Positions 37,288 through 44,424 of a stretch of DNA of 44,424 bases are shown here, one piece after another. Source of the DNA: Thermoleophilia bacterium (GTDB taxonomy: Bacteria; Actinomycetota; Thermoleophilia; Gaiellales; JAICJC01); NCBI GenBank assembly GCA_025934255.1, contig JAICYJ010000001.1, forward strand, positions 1 through 44,424. Direction: 5' to 3'. Each line of letters opens with the position of its first letter. Position 1 is the first letter of the stretch. The translations under genes were made by a program, and so were the position numbers. Under the pieces are notes generated by a model. It saw nothing but the letters and a program-made list of their open reading frames with translations. It did not search any database and was not told where the DNA came from.

Positions 37288-38433
37288 GTGATCCTCCTCC
37301 TCCAGATCCTGTTCTGGGCCTCGCTGGCTGCGCTGGTCTGGACGCACCTCGGCTACCCGCTGTTCGTGGCCGCCTGGTCGCGCCTGCGTCCCTGGCCGGT
37401 GTCCAAGGCCGACGTGCTGCCCGCGGTCAGCCTGATCATCCCCGCCTACAACGAGCAGGATGTGATCGAGGCCAAGCTCGAGAATGCTCTGGAGCTCGAC
37501 TACCCGCGCGACCGGCTCGAGATCCTCGTCACCTCCGACGCCTCCACCGACGCCACCCACGAGATCGTCCGCCGCTACGCCGACCGCGGTGTGCGACTGC
37601 TGGTCTGCGACCGCGGCGGCAAGGTCGCCGCCCAGGATCGTGCCGTGCGCGAGACCACCGGCGAGGTGGTCGCCTTCGGCGACGCCAACGTCCGCTGGGA
37701 CGCGGATGCGCTGCTCGAGATCGTGAAGCCGTTCGCCGACCCGCGGGTGGGCATGGTCTGCGGATACGTGCGCCTGGTCAACCCGGAGGGCGGCACCAAC
37801 CAGGAGGGCCTCTACTGGCGTTACGAGATGTGGCTGCGCGAGCGAGAGTCGCGGCTGCACTCGATCACCGGCTCAAACGGCGCCATCTACGCCGTCCGCC
37901 GTGAGGCCTACCGCGAGGTCGATCCCCGCTTCGGCCACGACATGTCCTTCCCCTACCTGATGGTGCAGAACGGCTACCGGGCCGTCTACGAGCCGGACGC
38001 GCGCGGCGTCGAGAGCATGACCACCGACATCGAGGACGAGTTCCGCCGCAAGGTGCGCATGTTCGAGCACGCCTGGCTGATGCTGTTCCGCGGGCACATG
38101 TTCGGCCTGCGCAGGTTGGGGCTGACCTACTGGATCGAGCTCGTCTCGCACCGCCTGCTGCGCTACTGGAGCGGGCCGCTGCACATCGTGCTGCTGGTCA
38201 CGAGCGCGCTGCTGGCCACGCACGGCTGGATCTACGCGGCCGTGCTGGCGGCGCAGCTGGCCGGGCTGGCGATGGCCGTGCTCTCGATCGCCACCGGCGG
38301 CCGTTTCCGCCCGCTGCGGGTGCTGCACTACTACCTGCTGGTGACCCTGGCCACGGTGATCGCGCTGACCGGCTACCTGCGCCGCGGCGTCCCGGCCACC
38401 TGGGACAAGGCCGCCGGCTCCCGCATCACTTAG
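37288..38433 (+). CDS. GT2-family membrane glycosyltransferase
   Basis: A 381-residue processive-type GT2 enzyme. One N-terminal helix (ILLLQILFWASLAALVW), then the GT-A domain: SLIIPAYNEQDVIEAKLENA, DYPRDRLEILVTSDASTDAT (donor site), VVAFGDANVRWDADALLEIV (DxD-like), SNGAIYAVRREAYREVDPRF, GHDMSFPYLMVQNGYRAVYE and EDEFRRKVRMFEHAW (a QxxRW-like position without a clear W). Two or three C-terminal hydrophobic helices follow. The fold resembles cellulose/hyaluronan-type synthases or poly-GlcNAc synthases. It is convergent with the sulfotransferase gene, overlapping by 8 bp. It probably extends the surface polymer. Product unknown. Confidence 0.9.
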   Translation: MILLLQILFWASLAALVWTHLGYPLFVAAWSRLRPWPVSKADVLPAVSLIIPAYNEQDVIEAKLENALELDYPRDRLEILVTSDASTDATHEIVRRYADRGVRLLVCDRGGKVAAQDRAVRETTGEVVAFGDANVRWDADALLEIVKPFADPRVGMVCGYVRLVNPEGGTNQEGLYWRYEMWLRERESRLHSITGSNGAIYAVRREAYREVDPRFGHDMSFPYLMVQNGYRAVYEPDARGVESMTTDIEDEFRRKVRMFEHAWLMLFRGHMFGLRRLGLTYWIELVSHRLLRYWSGPLHIVLLVTSALLATHGWIYAAVLAAQLAGLAMAVLSIATGGRFRPLRVLHYYLLVTLATVIALTGYLRRGVPATWDKAAGSRIT

Positions 38434-39394
38434 ACAGCCTGCGCCGCACCAGGTAGGGCAGCTCGCGCCCGCGTTCGCGCCACACGTGCAGCACCGTGAA
38501 GTGCCACAGCTTCACCGACCAGTTGTGCGCCAGGTAGGCCGCCGCGGGCACGTGCGGCGGCGTGCTGCCCAGGCCGGTCTGGTACCCGTGGCGCTCGAGC
38601 TCGGCACCGGCGATCGACTCGAACAGCGCGATGTCGGAGCGCGACATCTGCCGCCGCCACTTGCCCACCGAGTTGGCGCTGATGCCGCCGTAGAGCTCGC
38701 GGAACCAGGCTTCCTGCCCGGCCGCGATCAGCTCCGGCGGCGACTCCTCGACCGCCAGCATCTCGGGCCGGTAGCCGATCTCGAGGAACTCGCACACGAC
38801 CGGAATCGCCGTCTCCGGGGCGGCCACCAGCTCCTCGTAGCGCACCGTCAGCAGGTCGCCGCCCAGCCGCTCGGCGGCCCGTTCCCCGGCGTCGACCGCG
38901 TCCCTCCACTGGTGCGCCGCCGCCCACACGTTCGCGGGGCCGAACGGCACCCGCAGCAGCGACAGCGCCACGTCCCGGCCGTCGCGCACCAGGTTCACGA
39001 TCCGCGCCTCCGGGAACACCCGGCGCAGCTCCTCGATGTGGCCGATGTAGTACGGCGTCTTGTCACCCCACCCGGGCTTCCCGTGCTGCGCCGCATAGGC
39101 CAGGTAGGGCGCCTCCAGCGCGGCCCGGTAGGCGGTGCCGCCGCTGCGGCCGTCGCGCCGCGGCGGCGCTCCCTCCAGCCGCCACTCCCGCACCTTCGGA
39201 TGCCGCCATACCGTCTCCGCCAGCCGGTCGAACTGCTCGTCGCCGGCCAGGTCACCGAACCGTGATCGGATGGCGGCCATGTCGGCGATGAACATCGACT
39301 CCGTCGGGATCGCGACGTCGTCGCTGCGGTCCAGGATCAGGCGCAGCATGGTGGTGCCGGACCGGTCGCAGCCGACGATGAAGAAGGGCCGCAC
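38426..39394 (-). CDS. Sulfotransferase family protein
   Basis: A 322-residue PAPS-dependent sulfotransferase. The 5'-phosphosulfate loop is FIVGCDRSGTTMLRLILD at residues 4-21, close to the N-terminus as in the family. A later stretch (RIVNLVRDGRDVALSLLRVP) matches the 3'-phosphate motif RxxxxxRxxxS-like region, and HQWRDAVDAGERAAER and LTVRYEELVAAPET are also typical. It would sulfate sugar residues of the glycan, consistent with neighbours. No signal peptide or membrane helix. GTG start with TAGGTT 6 nt upstream. It lies downstream on the same strand of the PQQ-type gene but has its own promoter. Confidence 0.92.
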   Translation of the reverse strand: MRPFFIVGCDRSGTTMLRLILDRSDDVAIPTESMFIADMAAIRSRFGDLAGDEQFDRLAETVWRHPKVREWRLEGAPPRRDGRSGGTAYRAALEAPYLAYAAQHGKPGWGDKTPYYIGHIEELRRVFPEARIVNLVRDGRDVALSLLRVPFGPANVWAAAHQWRDAVDAGERAAERLGGDLLTVRYEELVAAPETAIPVVCEFLEIGYRPEMLAVEESPPELIAAGQEAWFRELYGGISANSVGKWRRQMSRSDIALFESIAGAELERHGYQTGLGSTPPHVPAAAYLAHNWSVKLWHFTVLHVWRERGRELPYLVRRRLSK

Positions 39395-39400
39395 GCCCCA

Positions 39401-39406
39401 AACCTA
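39401..39406 (-). promoter_or_regulatory. -10 box TAGGTT overlapping the stop codon of the PQQ-type gene
   Basis: On the minus strand the TAG stop of the beta-propeller gene is the first half of TAGGTT, which lies 6 nt before the sulfotransferase GTG. Confidence 0.4.
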
Positions 39407-40699
39407 TCGCGAACGCAGCAGGTACAGGTGGCGCGGGCCGGTCACGACCAGCTGCTTTGGCCCGGCGGTGGCGACGGTCGAGTACCAGCCGTCGGGGAAG
39501 TGCCAGACCTTGCGGCCGGTGCGCGGGTCGAACGCCCACAGGTTGCCGCTCCGGCCGCTGGCACCGTGCGATGCCACGTACACGTAGTTGCCGATCACGG
39601 TCGGCGACGACGTCGTGATGTACGGCAGCCGCATGCTCCAGCGCACCGCACCGGTGCGTGCGTCCATCGCCTGGAAGTTGCCGTCATAGCCGGTGTCGAA
39701 CACCAACCCGTTCCACACGGCGGGGCTGCCGTAGACCCAGCCGTCGATCGTGTGCGTCCAGGCGATGCGGCCGTTCGAGGCCACGAACGAGTACAGCTTG
39801 CCGTCGGTGTTCCCGATGTAGACGCGGCCGTAGCGCACGTTCGCGGTGGAGTAGAAGGTGCCCGACCGCAGGCCCGAGGACAGCCCGTTGCTGGCCGTGC
39901 GCCAGATCAGGCCGCCGTTGCCGGCCCGCAGGCTGTACATCACGCCCGCGTAGTCGCCGAAGAACAGGCGCCCTCCCGACACCGCGATCGCTCCCTTGAC
40001 CGCGCCGGACGTGTGGTACGTCCACAGCACCCGTCCGGTGCTTGCGTCCAGCGCGCGCACGCTGCCGTCCAGGCCGCCCATGTACAGCCGCCCCGCCGCG
40101 AGCGTCGGCGGCGACTCCATCTGCTCGCCGATGTACTTCTTCCAGACCACCTTGCCGGTGGCCGCGTCCAGCGCGTAGATGTTGCGGTCGTACGACCCGA
40201 AGTAGACGCGGCCGCGGTAGTAGGCGGGCTGGTTCAGCACCTTGGTGAACCGCTTCGACCAGATCAGCTTGCCGCTCTGGGCGTGGTAGGCGCCCACCCA
40301 GCCCGAGTCGGCGGCCAGGTAGAGCACGCCGTCCACGTACGACGGCGGGTACTCGAGGATGCCGTGGCCGGGCTTCTTCCAGACCCTCGTGTAGGGCGGT
40401 GCCACCTCGGTCATGTCGGAGGCGTCGCGGTTATGTGACGCGTTTCGCCCGTACATCGGCCAGGGCGCCCCGTAGTCGGGCTGTTTCTTGCCGCCGCTCG
40501 CCGGCGGCGCCGATGAGGTTGGCTCCGCGGCGCTCGTGAACGGCTCGCTGAGCCCGTTGTGGACGTCCGCGACGGGTCGTGATGCGATCACGTAGGCGGC
40601 CGCCGCACCACCGCACAGCAGCAGCAGGAGAGCGGCGGCCAGGATCAGGAGCTTCCTGTGGCGCCTCAGCAAGGTCGTCCGATGGTAGCAGCGGCACAT
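39404..40699 (-). CDS. PQQ-type beta-propeller repeat protein, membrane anchored
   Basis: A 431-residue protein: one hydrophobic segment near the N-terminus (LLILAAALLLLLCGGAAAAYV, followed by a Ser/Pro-rich linker) and then seven or so PQQ-like (quinoprotein/BamB-like) repeats with the pattern Y-ALDAATGKVVWKKYIG, such as RVYFGSYDRNIYALDAATGK, RLYMGGLDGSVRALDASTGR and RVYIGNTDGKLYSFVASNGR. It should be an extracytoplasmic propeller. PQQ repeats do not mean PQQ binding; no catalytic loop is recognised. In a surface-glycan region it may be a scaffold or sensor. The start is the ATG at 40699; a TTG at 40672 with TACCAT 9 nt upstream is a plausible alternative. Confidence 0.85.
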   Translation of the reverse strand: MCRCYHRTTLLRRHRKLLILAAALLLLLCGGAAAAYVIASRPVADVHNGLSEPFTSAAEPTSSAPPASGGKKQPDYGAPWPMYGRNASHNRDASDMTEVAPPYTRVWKKPGHGILEYPPSYVDGVLYLAADSGWVGAYHAQSGKLIWSKRFTKVLNQPAYYRGRVYFGSYDRNIYALDAATGKVVWKKYIGEQMESPPTLAAGRLYMGGLDGSVRALDASTGRVLWTYHTSGAVKGAIAVSGGRLFFGDYAGVMYSLRAGNGGLIWRTASNGLSSGLRSGTFYSTANVRYGRVYIGNTDGKLYSFVASNGRIAWTHTIDGWVYGSPAVWNGLVFDTGYDGNFQAMDARTGAVRWSMRLPYITTSSPTVIGNYVYVASHGASGRSGNLWAFDPRTGRKVWHFPDGWYSTVATAGPKQLVVTGPRHLYLLRSR

Positions 40700-40733
40700 T
40701 GACGCACCCTGCAGGCCCGGCCGCGGGCCGCGG

Positions 40734-40739
40734 TACAGT
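40734..40739 (+). promoter_or_regulatory. -10 box TACAGT, leaderless promoter of the GT-C-like gene
   Basis: TACAGT lies 6 nt before the GTG at 40746. Confidence 0.42.
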
Positions 40740-40745
40740 TGCGCG

Positions 40746-42818
40746 GTGCTGCCAAGGGACCTTGCCGCCGTCGTGCGAGCAGTGCTGGTGGTGGTGGTCG
40801 CGGCCGCGGTCACGCGGGCGGCAGGTGCCGTGCTCCCCTCCCAGCCGGCGCTGGTGCTGGCCGTGGCGACGACGCTGGTGCTGCCGGGCTGGGCGCTGGC
40901 CTGCGCCGTGGGCCTCTCCCGGCGCCTGGACACGGTCGGCATGCTGGGCGCCGTGCCGGTGGCCGGCATGGCGGCCTGGACGCCCGCGCTCGCGCTCGGC
41001 TTCGCGGTCGGGCTCACCTTCGACATGGTGCTGGCGCTGGTGGCCCTGCAGACGATCGTGCTGCTGGCGGTGCGCGACCCGCGGCCGCAGGGCATCCGCG
41101 CGCCGGACCGGCTGGTGCTCGCGATCGCTGTCCCGGTCGCCGCCCTGATCTCGGTGCAGTGGCAGGAGTCGCTGGCCGGAGATGCCGTCTTCCACCTGGC
41201 CCGCGTCCGCAAGATCCTGGCCGTGCCGCACCTGTCGCTGGACTCCGTCAGCGAGCTGGCCAACGGCAAGCCCCACGCCGGCTACGTGTTCCCGCTGCTA
41301 CACGCCGTGGAGGCGGCTGCGCTGCGGGTCGCCGGCATCAATCCCACGACCGGCTTTCCCGATCTGGTTCCGGCGGCCGTGATCCTGGTCGTGTTCACCA
41401 CCTTCGCCGCCGGTCGCGCCGTCGGCGGCACCGCCGTCGGCACCTCCGCGCTGGCGCTGGTGCTGTGGACGTGGATGGTCAGCTCGCACCCGAACCTGGG
41501 CATGGCCAGCTGGCCGGGGCAGTTCACGTTCCTGGTGCTGATGCCGGTCGGCGTGCTGGCGATCACCGAGCTGCTGCGCACGCCCGGCGACCGCCGGCTG
41601 ACCGCGCTGCTGGCGGCGACGGCGCTCTCGGTCTCGCTCGTGCACGTCAGCTACGCGGTGCCGCTGCTGGCGCTGCTGGTGGGAATCGTCGCCTACGCGC
41701 GCCGATGCGTGCTGCCCGTGGTGCTGGCCGGTGCGGTCACCGCGGCCGTCTTCGGCTTCGTCTGGCTCGAGGCGCTGCACGGGTACCCGAAGCCGGTGAT
41801 CGCGGCCGGGCCCTACCAGCACGTCACGTCCGACGTGTTCGTGCTGGTGCACGGGCACGCCCTGGCGCTCAACGCCGAGAGCATCCTCGCCCACCAGCCC
41901 GGCTTCCTGATCGCGCTGCTGGCGCTGGTGCCGCTGCTGATCTGGCGCGCGCCCTCGCTGGCCTACCCGTCGGCCGTCATGTCGGGCGTGCTGGTGCTGG
42001 TGGCCGCGCCGGGGCCGGTGCTGCTGCTGAATGCCACGGTCGGCATCGGCCAGAGCCACCGCTTCGGCACAGCCGTCCCCTGGGAGCTGGTGACGGCCGT
42101 GGTGGCGGCGCTGGTCGCGATGTCCGCCGACCGGCGCTGGATCCTGCCGGCGCTGGTGCTGCTGGGCGCGGCGGCCGCGATCGGGCCGAAGCGGCTGCAG
42201 TCGCTGTGGGATTTCGCCCCCAGCTTCCCGACCACGCCGATCGCGATCGCGGCCGTCCTCGGCGCGGTCTGGTACGCGGTGCGCCGGCTGCGCGCTCTGC
42301 CGGCGCCGCCGTTGCAGGCGGCGGTGCTGCCGACCCTGGCGGTGGCGCTGGCGGCCGTGATGCTGAGCGACCCCTCGTCGCTGCGCACGGTCGTGTCGAA
42401 CGTCGTGCACGGCCACCCACGGGTGCAGCGGACGACCTTGCCGCCCGCGATCGTGAACTGGGTGAACCAGCAGGGCGGTTCGATGCCGGTGGTGCTGTCC
42501 GACCAGCTGCGTTCCTACCGGCTGGGCGCCTATACCAACGCCTACGTGGTGGCGGTGCCGGAGGTGCGCACCCGCGCAGAGCCGGCCAGCCTGCCGGAGC
42601 AGCGCCGGCAGGACGTGATCACGTTCCTCAAGCCGAGCAGCTCCGAGGCCGAGCGCGAGGCCATCATCCGCAAGTACGGGGTCACCGTCCTCGTGATCCC
42701 GGCCGATCACCCCGGGCTGATCACGCAGCTCGATCAGGATCCGCTGCTGGAGCAGCGGCTGCACGTGCCCGGCAAGGGTCACGGCTGGGAGATCTACAGC
42801 GTGCGGCCGCCCTCCTAG
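40746..42818 (+). CDS. Large multi-pass membrane protein, GT-C glycosyltransferase-like
   Basis: A 690-residue polytopic membrane protein with about 12 hydrophobic segments through residue 550 and a soluble C-terminal domain of about 130 residues (from TLPPAIVNWVNQQGGSMPVV). The first outer loop has the GT-C-like GDAVFHLARVRKIL, followed by GKPHAGYVFPLLHAVEAAAL. The fold is therefore probably that of a lipid-linked-sugar-dependent glycosyltransferase acting outside the membrane. The protein encoded at 22041 has a related loop (GDLLWHLGWIHQLE), so the three large membrane proteins may be distant paralogues. Divergent from the propeller gene with 46 bp between starts; convergent with the ligase gene, 6 bp away. 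Sugar unknown. Confidence 0.75.
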   Translation: MLPRDLAAVVRAVLVVVVAAAVTRAAGAVLPSQPALVLAVATTLVLPGWALACAVGLSRRLDTVGMLGAVPVAGMAAWTPALALGFAVGLTFDMVLALVALQTIVLLAVRDPRPQGIRAPDRLVLAIAVPVAALISVQWQESLAGDAVFHLARVRKILAVPHLSLDSVSELANGKPHAGYVFPLLHAVEAAALRVAGINPTTGFPDLVPAAVILVVFTTFAAGRAVGGTAVGTSALALVLWTWMVSSHPNLGMASWPGQFTFLVLMPVGVLAITELLRTPGDRRLTALLAATALSVSLVHVSYAVPLLALLVGIVAYARRCVLPVVLAGAVTAAVFGFVWLEALHGYPKPVIAAGPYQHVTSDVFVLVHGHALALNAESILAHQPGFLIALLALVPLLIWRAPSLAYPSAVMSGVLVLVAAPGPVLLLNATVGIGQSHRFGTAVPWELVTAVVAALVAMSADRRWILPALVLLGAAAAIGPKRLQSLWDFAPSFPTTPIAIAAVLGAVWYAVRRLRALPAPPLQAAVLPTLAVALAAVMLSDPSSLRTVVSNVVHGHPRVQRTTLPPAIVNWVNQQGGSMPVVLSDQLRSYRLGAYTNAYVVAVPEVRTRAEPASLPEQRRQDVITFLKPSSSEAEREAIIRKYGVTVLVIPADHPGLITQLDQDPLLEQRLHVPGKGHGWEIYSVRPPS

Positions 42819-42824
42819 CCCGTG

Positions 42825-44159
42825 CTAGCGAGCCCGCGCCGGCGCCACGGCCGCCCGCGAGACGGCCACCCGGGCCGGCGCAAACAGGGCGTAGCCCGCG
42901 ATCACCAGCAACAGCACCACGTAGAAGTAGTCGAAGCCCATCGTCAGGTAGAAGAAGTTCGCGGCTACGGTGGCGGCCAGCGCGGCCACCAGACCGTTGG
43001 CCAGCAGCCTGCGGTCGGGGTCGGCGGCGTGTCGCATGGCCAGCGCGCAGGCGGTCACCCAGGCGAAGAAGCCGAGGTACAACGTCAACCCCACGACCCC
43101 GGTCTCGACCAGCGTTGCCACCCAGAAGCTGTGCGGGCCGAAGTCCGACTTGCCGGTCAGGAACTGGTAGAAGACCGCGAACGTGTTGTAGCCCATGCCG
43201 AACAGCGGGTGCGGATCGAGCGCCGGGCCGACCAGCGAGTAGAACTCGAAGTGCGTCTTCACGCCGCTGCCGTTCACGTTCGTCCGCGAGCTGATCACGG
43301 TGCGGACGAAGCTCGAGCTCGAGTACAGCAGCAGCAGCGCGGCGATCGGAACGCCCAGCGCCAGCAGCAGCGTGCGCGGCCGCGGCAGCCGCGGCAGGAT
43401 CGTCGGCGCCAGCACCAGCAGGCCGACGATGTCGCCCAGCGCCGCGCTGCGGGACAGCGTCAGCGCCTGCACCGTCAGCAGGAACACCAGCAGCAGCCCC
43501 AGCCGTCGCTGGCCGCGCCGGTCGGACAGGTAGCGCGGCAGCAGCACCAGCAGCGGCACGCACAGCATCACGCCCAGGTGGTTGGGATCGCCCGTCAGCG
43601 CGTTGATCCGGTAGATGCTCTGGCTGCCGCCGACCACGCCGTAGACGTTGATGCCGTTGGCCTTGCCCTGGCCGGCGGTGAGCGGCGCCACCACCAGCTG
43701 GTCGAGGTTGATGCCTGCCCCGACAACCAGCACCAGCTGCACCAGCCCGTAGGCGGCGTTCGCCACCAGGCCGATCAAGAACCAGCGCAGCGACCGGTCG
43801 AACAGCTCCGCGCCGCGGCGCAGGAGGTAGGCCGTGGCCACGACCAGGAAGCCGAAGTGGATCACCCAGGTGGTCACGCCCTTCGCCCAGAAGGCCAGGC
43901 CCTGCCGTGTCTGCAGGTCGAAGTAGCCGGCCAGGTAGACGGCCAGGAAGGCCAGCATGAAGCCGCACAGCGTGATGCAGACTCGCGGCATCGCGCTGTC
44001 GCGGGCGCGCAGCCTGTCCAGCAGGAAGGCGCCGACGAAGGCCAGGCAGGTGATGTTGGTGATGGTCAGGTCGAGGCCGCCGCCCTGCCACTGGATCTTC
44101 GCCATCGTCTGGACGAACAGCGTCGCCATCAGCAGGCGGTCGAGCCAGCGGGTGCTCAT
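42825..44159 (-). CDS. O-antigen ligase/Wzy-like membrane protein
   Basis: A 444-residue polytopic membrane protein with about 11 helices. The central large outer loop and the following motifs fit the O-antigen ligase (WaaL)/Wzy family: ALTGDPNHLGVMLCVPLLVL (in part), LTLSRSAALGDIVGLLVLAP, and the family's key TGKSDFGPHSFWVATLVETG with the conserved His, preceded by HPLFGMGYNTF. In a bacterium without lipopolysaccharide this would polymerise or attach the surface glycan. It overlaps the upstream partial glycosyltransferase gene (ATGA), so they are coupled. The distinction between polymerase and ligase cannot be made from sequence. Confidence 0.9.
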   Translation of the reverse strand: MSTRWLDRLLMATLFVQTMAKIQWQGGGLDLTITNITCLAFVGAFLLDRLRARDSAMPRVCITLCGFMLAFLAVYLAGYFDLQTRQGLAFWAKGVTTWVIHFGFLVVATAYLLRRGAELFDRSLRWFLIGLVANAAYGLVQLVLVVGAGINLDQLVVAPLTAGQGKANGINVYGVVGGSQSIYRINALTGDPNHLGVMLCVPLLVLLPRYLSDRRGQRRLGLLLVFLLTVQALTLSRSAALGDIVGLLVLAPTILPRLPRPRTLLLALGVPIAALLLLYSSSSFVRTVISSRTNVNGSGVKTHFEFYSLVGPALDPHPLFGMGYNTFAVFYQFLTGKSDFGPHSFWVATLVETGVVGLTLYLGFFAWVTACALAMRHAADPDRRLLANGLVAALAATVAANFFYLTMGFDYFYVVLLLVIAGYALFAPARVAVSRAAVAPARAR

Positions 44160-44424
44160 CCCGCCACCCGTCGCAGCACGGCGGCCAGCTCGCCGGCCCG
44201 CCCGGCGCGCGACAGCCGGTCGCGCACCTGGTCGGGCTGCTCGACGTCCGCCAGGCCGCCGTTCTGCCAGCCGTCCACCATCTGCTCCAGCGCAGCCGAG
44301 ATCGCGACCACGTCGTCGGAGTCGACCACGCTGCCGGCGCCGACGGAGCGGATCAGGTTGGCCGCCGCCCCGCTGGGGGGCACCGCCGCCAGCATCGGGC
44401 GGCGCGCGGCCACGTACTCGAACA
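44156..44424 (-). CDS. GT4-family glycosyltransferase, C-terminal part (5' end outside window)
   Basis: The frame enters from the right edge and ends at the TGA that overlaps the ligase ATG. The visible 89 residues are the end of a GT4-like donor domain: FEYVAARRPMLAAVPPSGAA (the FEYxAxxxPVxA motif), ANLIRSVGAGSVVDSDDVVA and a helical tail. Start and N-terminal domain are missing, so the sugar cannot be inferred. It is likely part of the same minus-strand unit as the ligase. Confidence 0.82.
   Translation of the reverse strand, partial: FEYVAARRPMLAAVPPSGAAANLIRSVGAGSVVDSDDVVAISAALEQMVDGWQNGGLADVEQPDQVRDRLSRAGRAGELAAVLRRVAG

Overview
This is a very GC-rich, gene-dense stretch of a bacterial chromosome. 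The best fit is a deep-branching actinobacterium of the Thermoleophilia (Solirubrobacterales/Gaiellales) type. This rests on GC-ending codons, GTG and TTG starts, futalosine-route menaquinone genes, C5-pathway heme genes, a split cytochrome b with a subunit IV-cytochrome c fusion, and a dominant leaderless promoter style (TANNNT 6-10 nt before the start codon). The taxonomic call is inference; there is no rRNA here, and I saw no tRNA, CRISPR array, phage or insertion sequence.

Layout. 1-3341: a partial degenerate M23-like membrane protein, an AI-2E family transporter and an XRE-TPR regulator. 3402-6036: hemB, hemL and a 130-residue protein whose middle resembles a polyprenyl synthase. 6328-8632 (minus): an operon of a DUF3137-like protein, a 27-codon ORF, LemA and an SDR-like protein. 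8693-14806: UbiD decarboxylase, the menaquinol:cytochrome c reductase qcrABC, UbiX, MenG and a polyprenyl diphosphate synthase. 14815-16113 (minus): a serine hydrolase. 16155-18024: mqnE-mqnA. 18031-23861 (minus): a PhoD-like phosphatase and two large GT-C-like membrane proteins. 23918-26858: mqnC, an SRPBCC protein, a methyltransferase and a DedA protein.

From 26872 to the end lies a cell-surface polysaccharide region. It holds a sugar aminotransferase, a DUF354 protein, a LysR regulator with a palindromic operator, a Wzz-like chain-length protein with two small companions, and a heptose cassette (HddA-like kinase, GmhA, GmhB). After these come a GT4 glycosyltransferase, an initiating sugar-phosphate transferase, a FemAB/GNAT protein, a GT2 glycosyltransferase, a sulfotransferase, a PQQ-type beta-propeller, a GT-C-like membrane protein, an O-antigen ligase-like protein and a partial GT4.

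How the parts join: mqnA, mqnE, mqnC, the UbiD/UbiX pair, MenG and the polyprenyl synthase cover most of menaquinone synthesis. mqnB, mqnD and the MqnP prenyltransferase are not in the window. The bc complex encoded among them uses the product, and hemB/hemL feed its hemes. The right half would build, chain-length-control, decorate and ligate a surface glycan probably containing D-glycero-D-manno-heptose.

Most notable non-genic signals: about 20 promoters of one leaderless design, several with the upstream gene's TAG stop serving as the first half of the -10 box; divergent promoter pairs packed so tightly that they should exclude one another; and a repeated intergenic element with a covarying GTCACRG-CCG-CYGTGAC hairpin in two convergent intergenic regions 27 kb apart.
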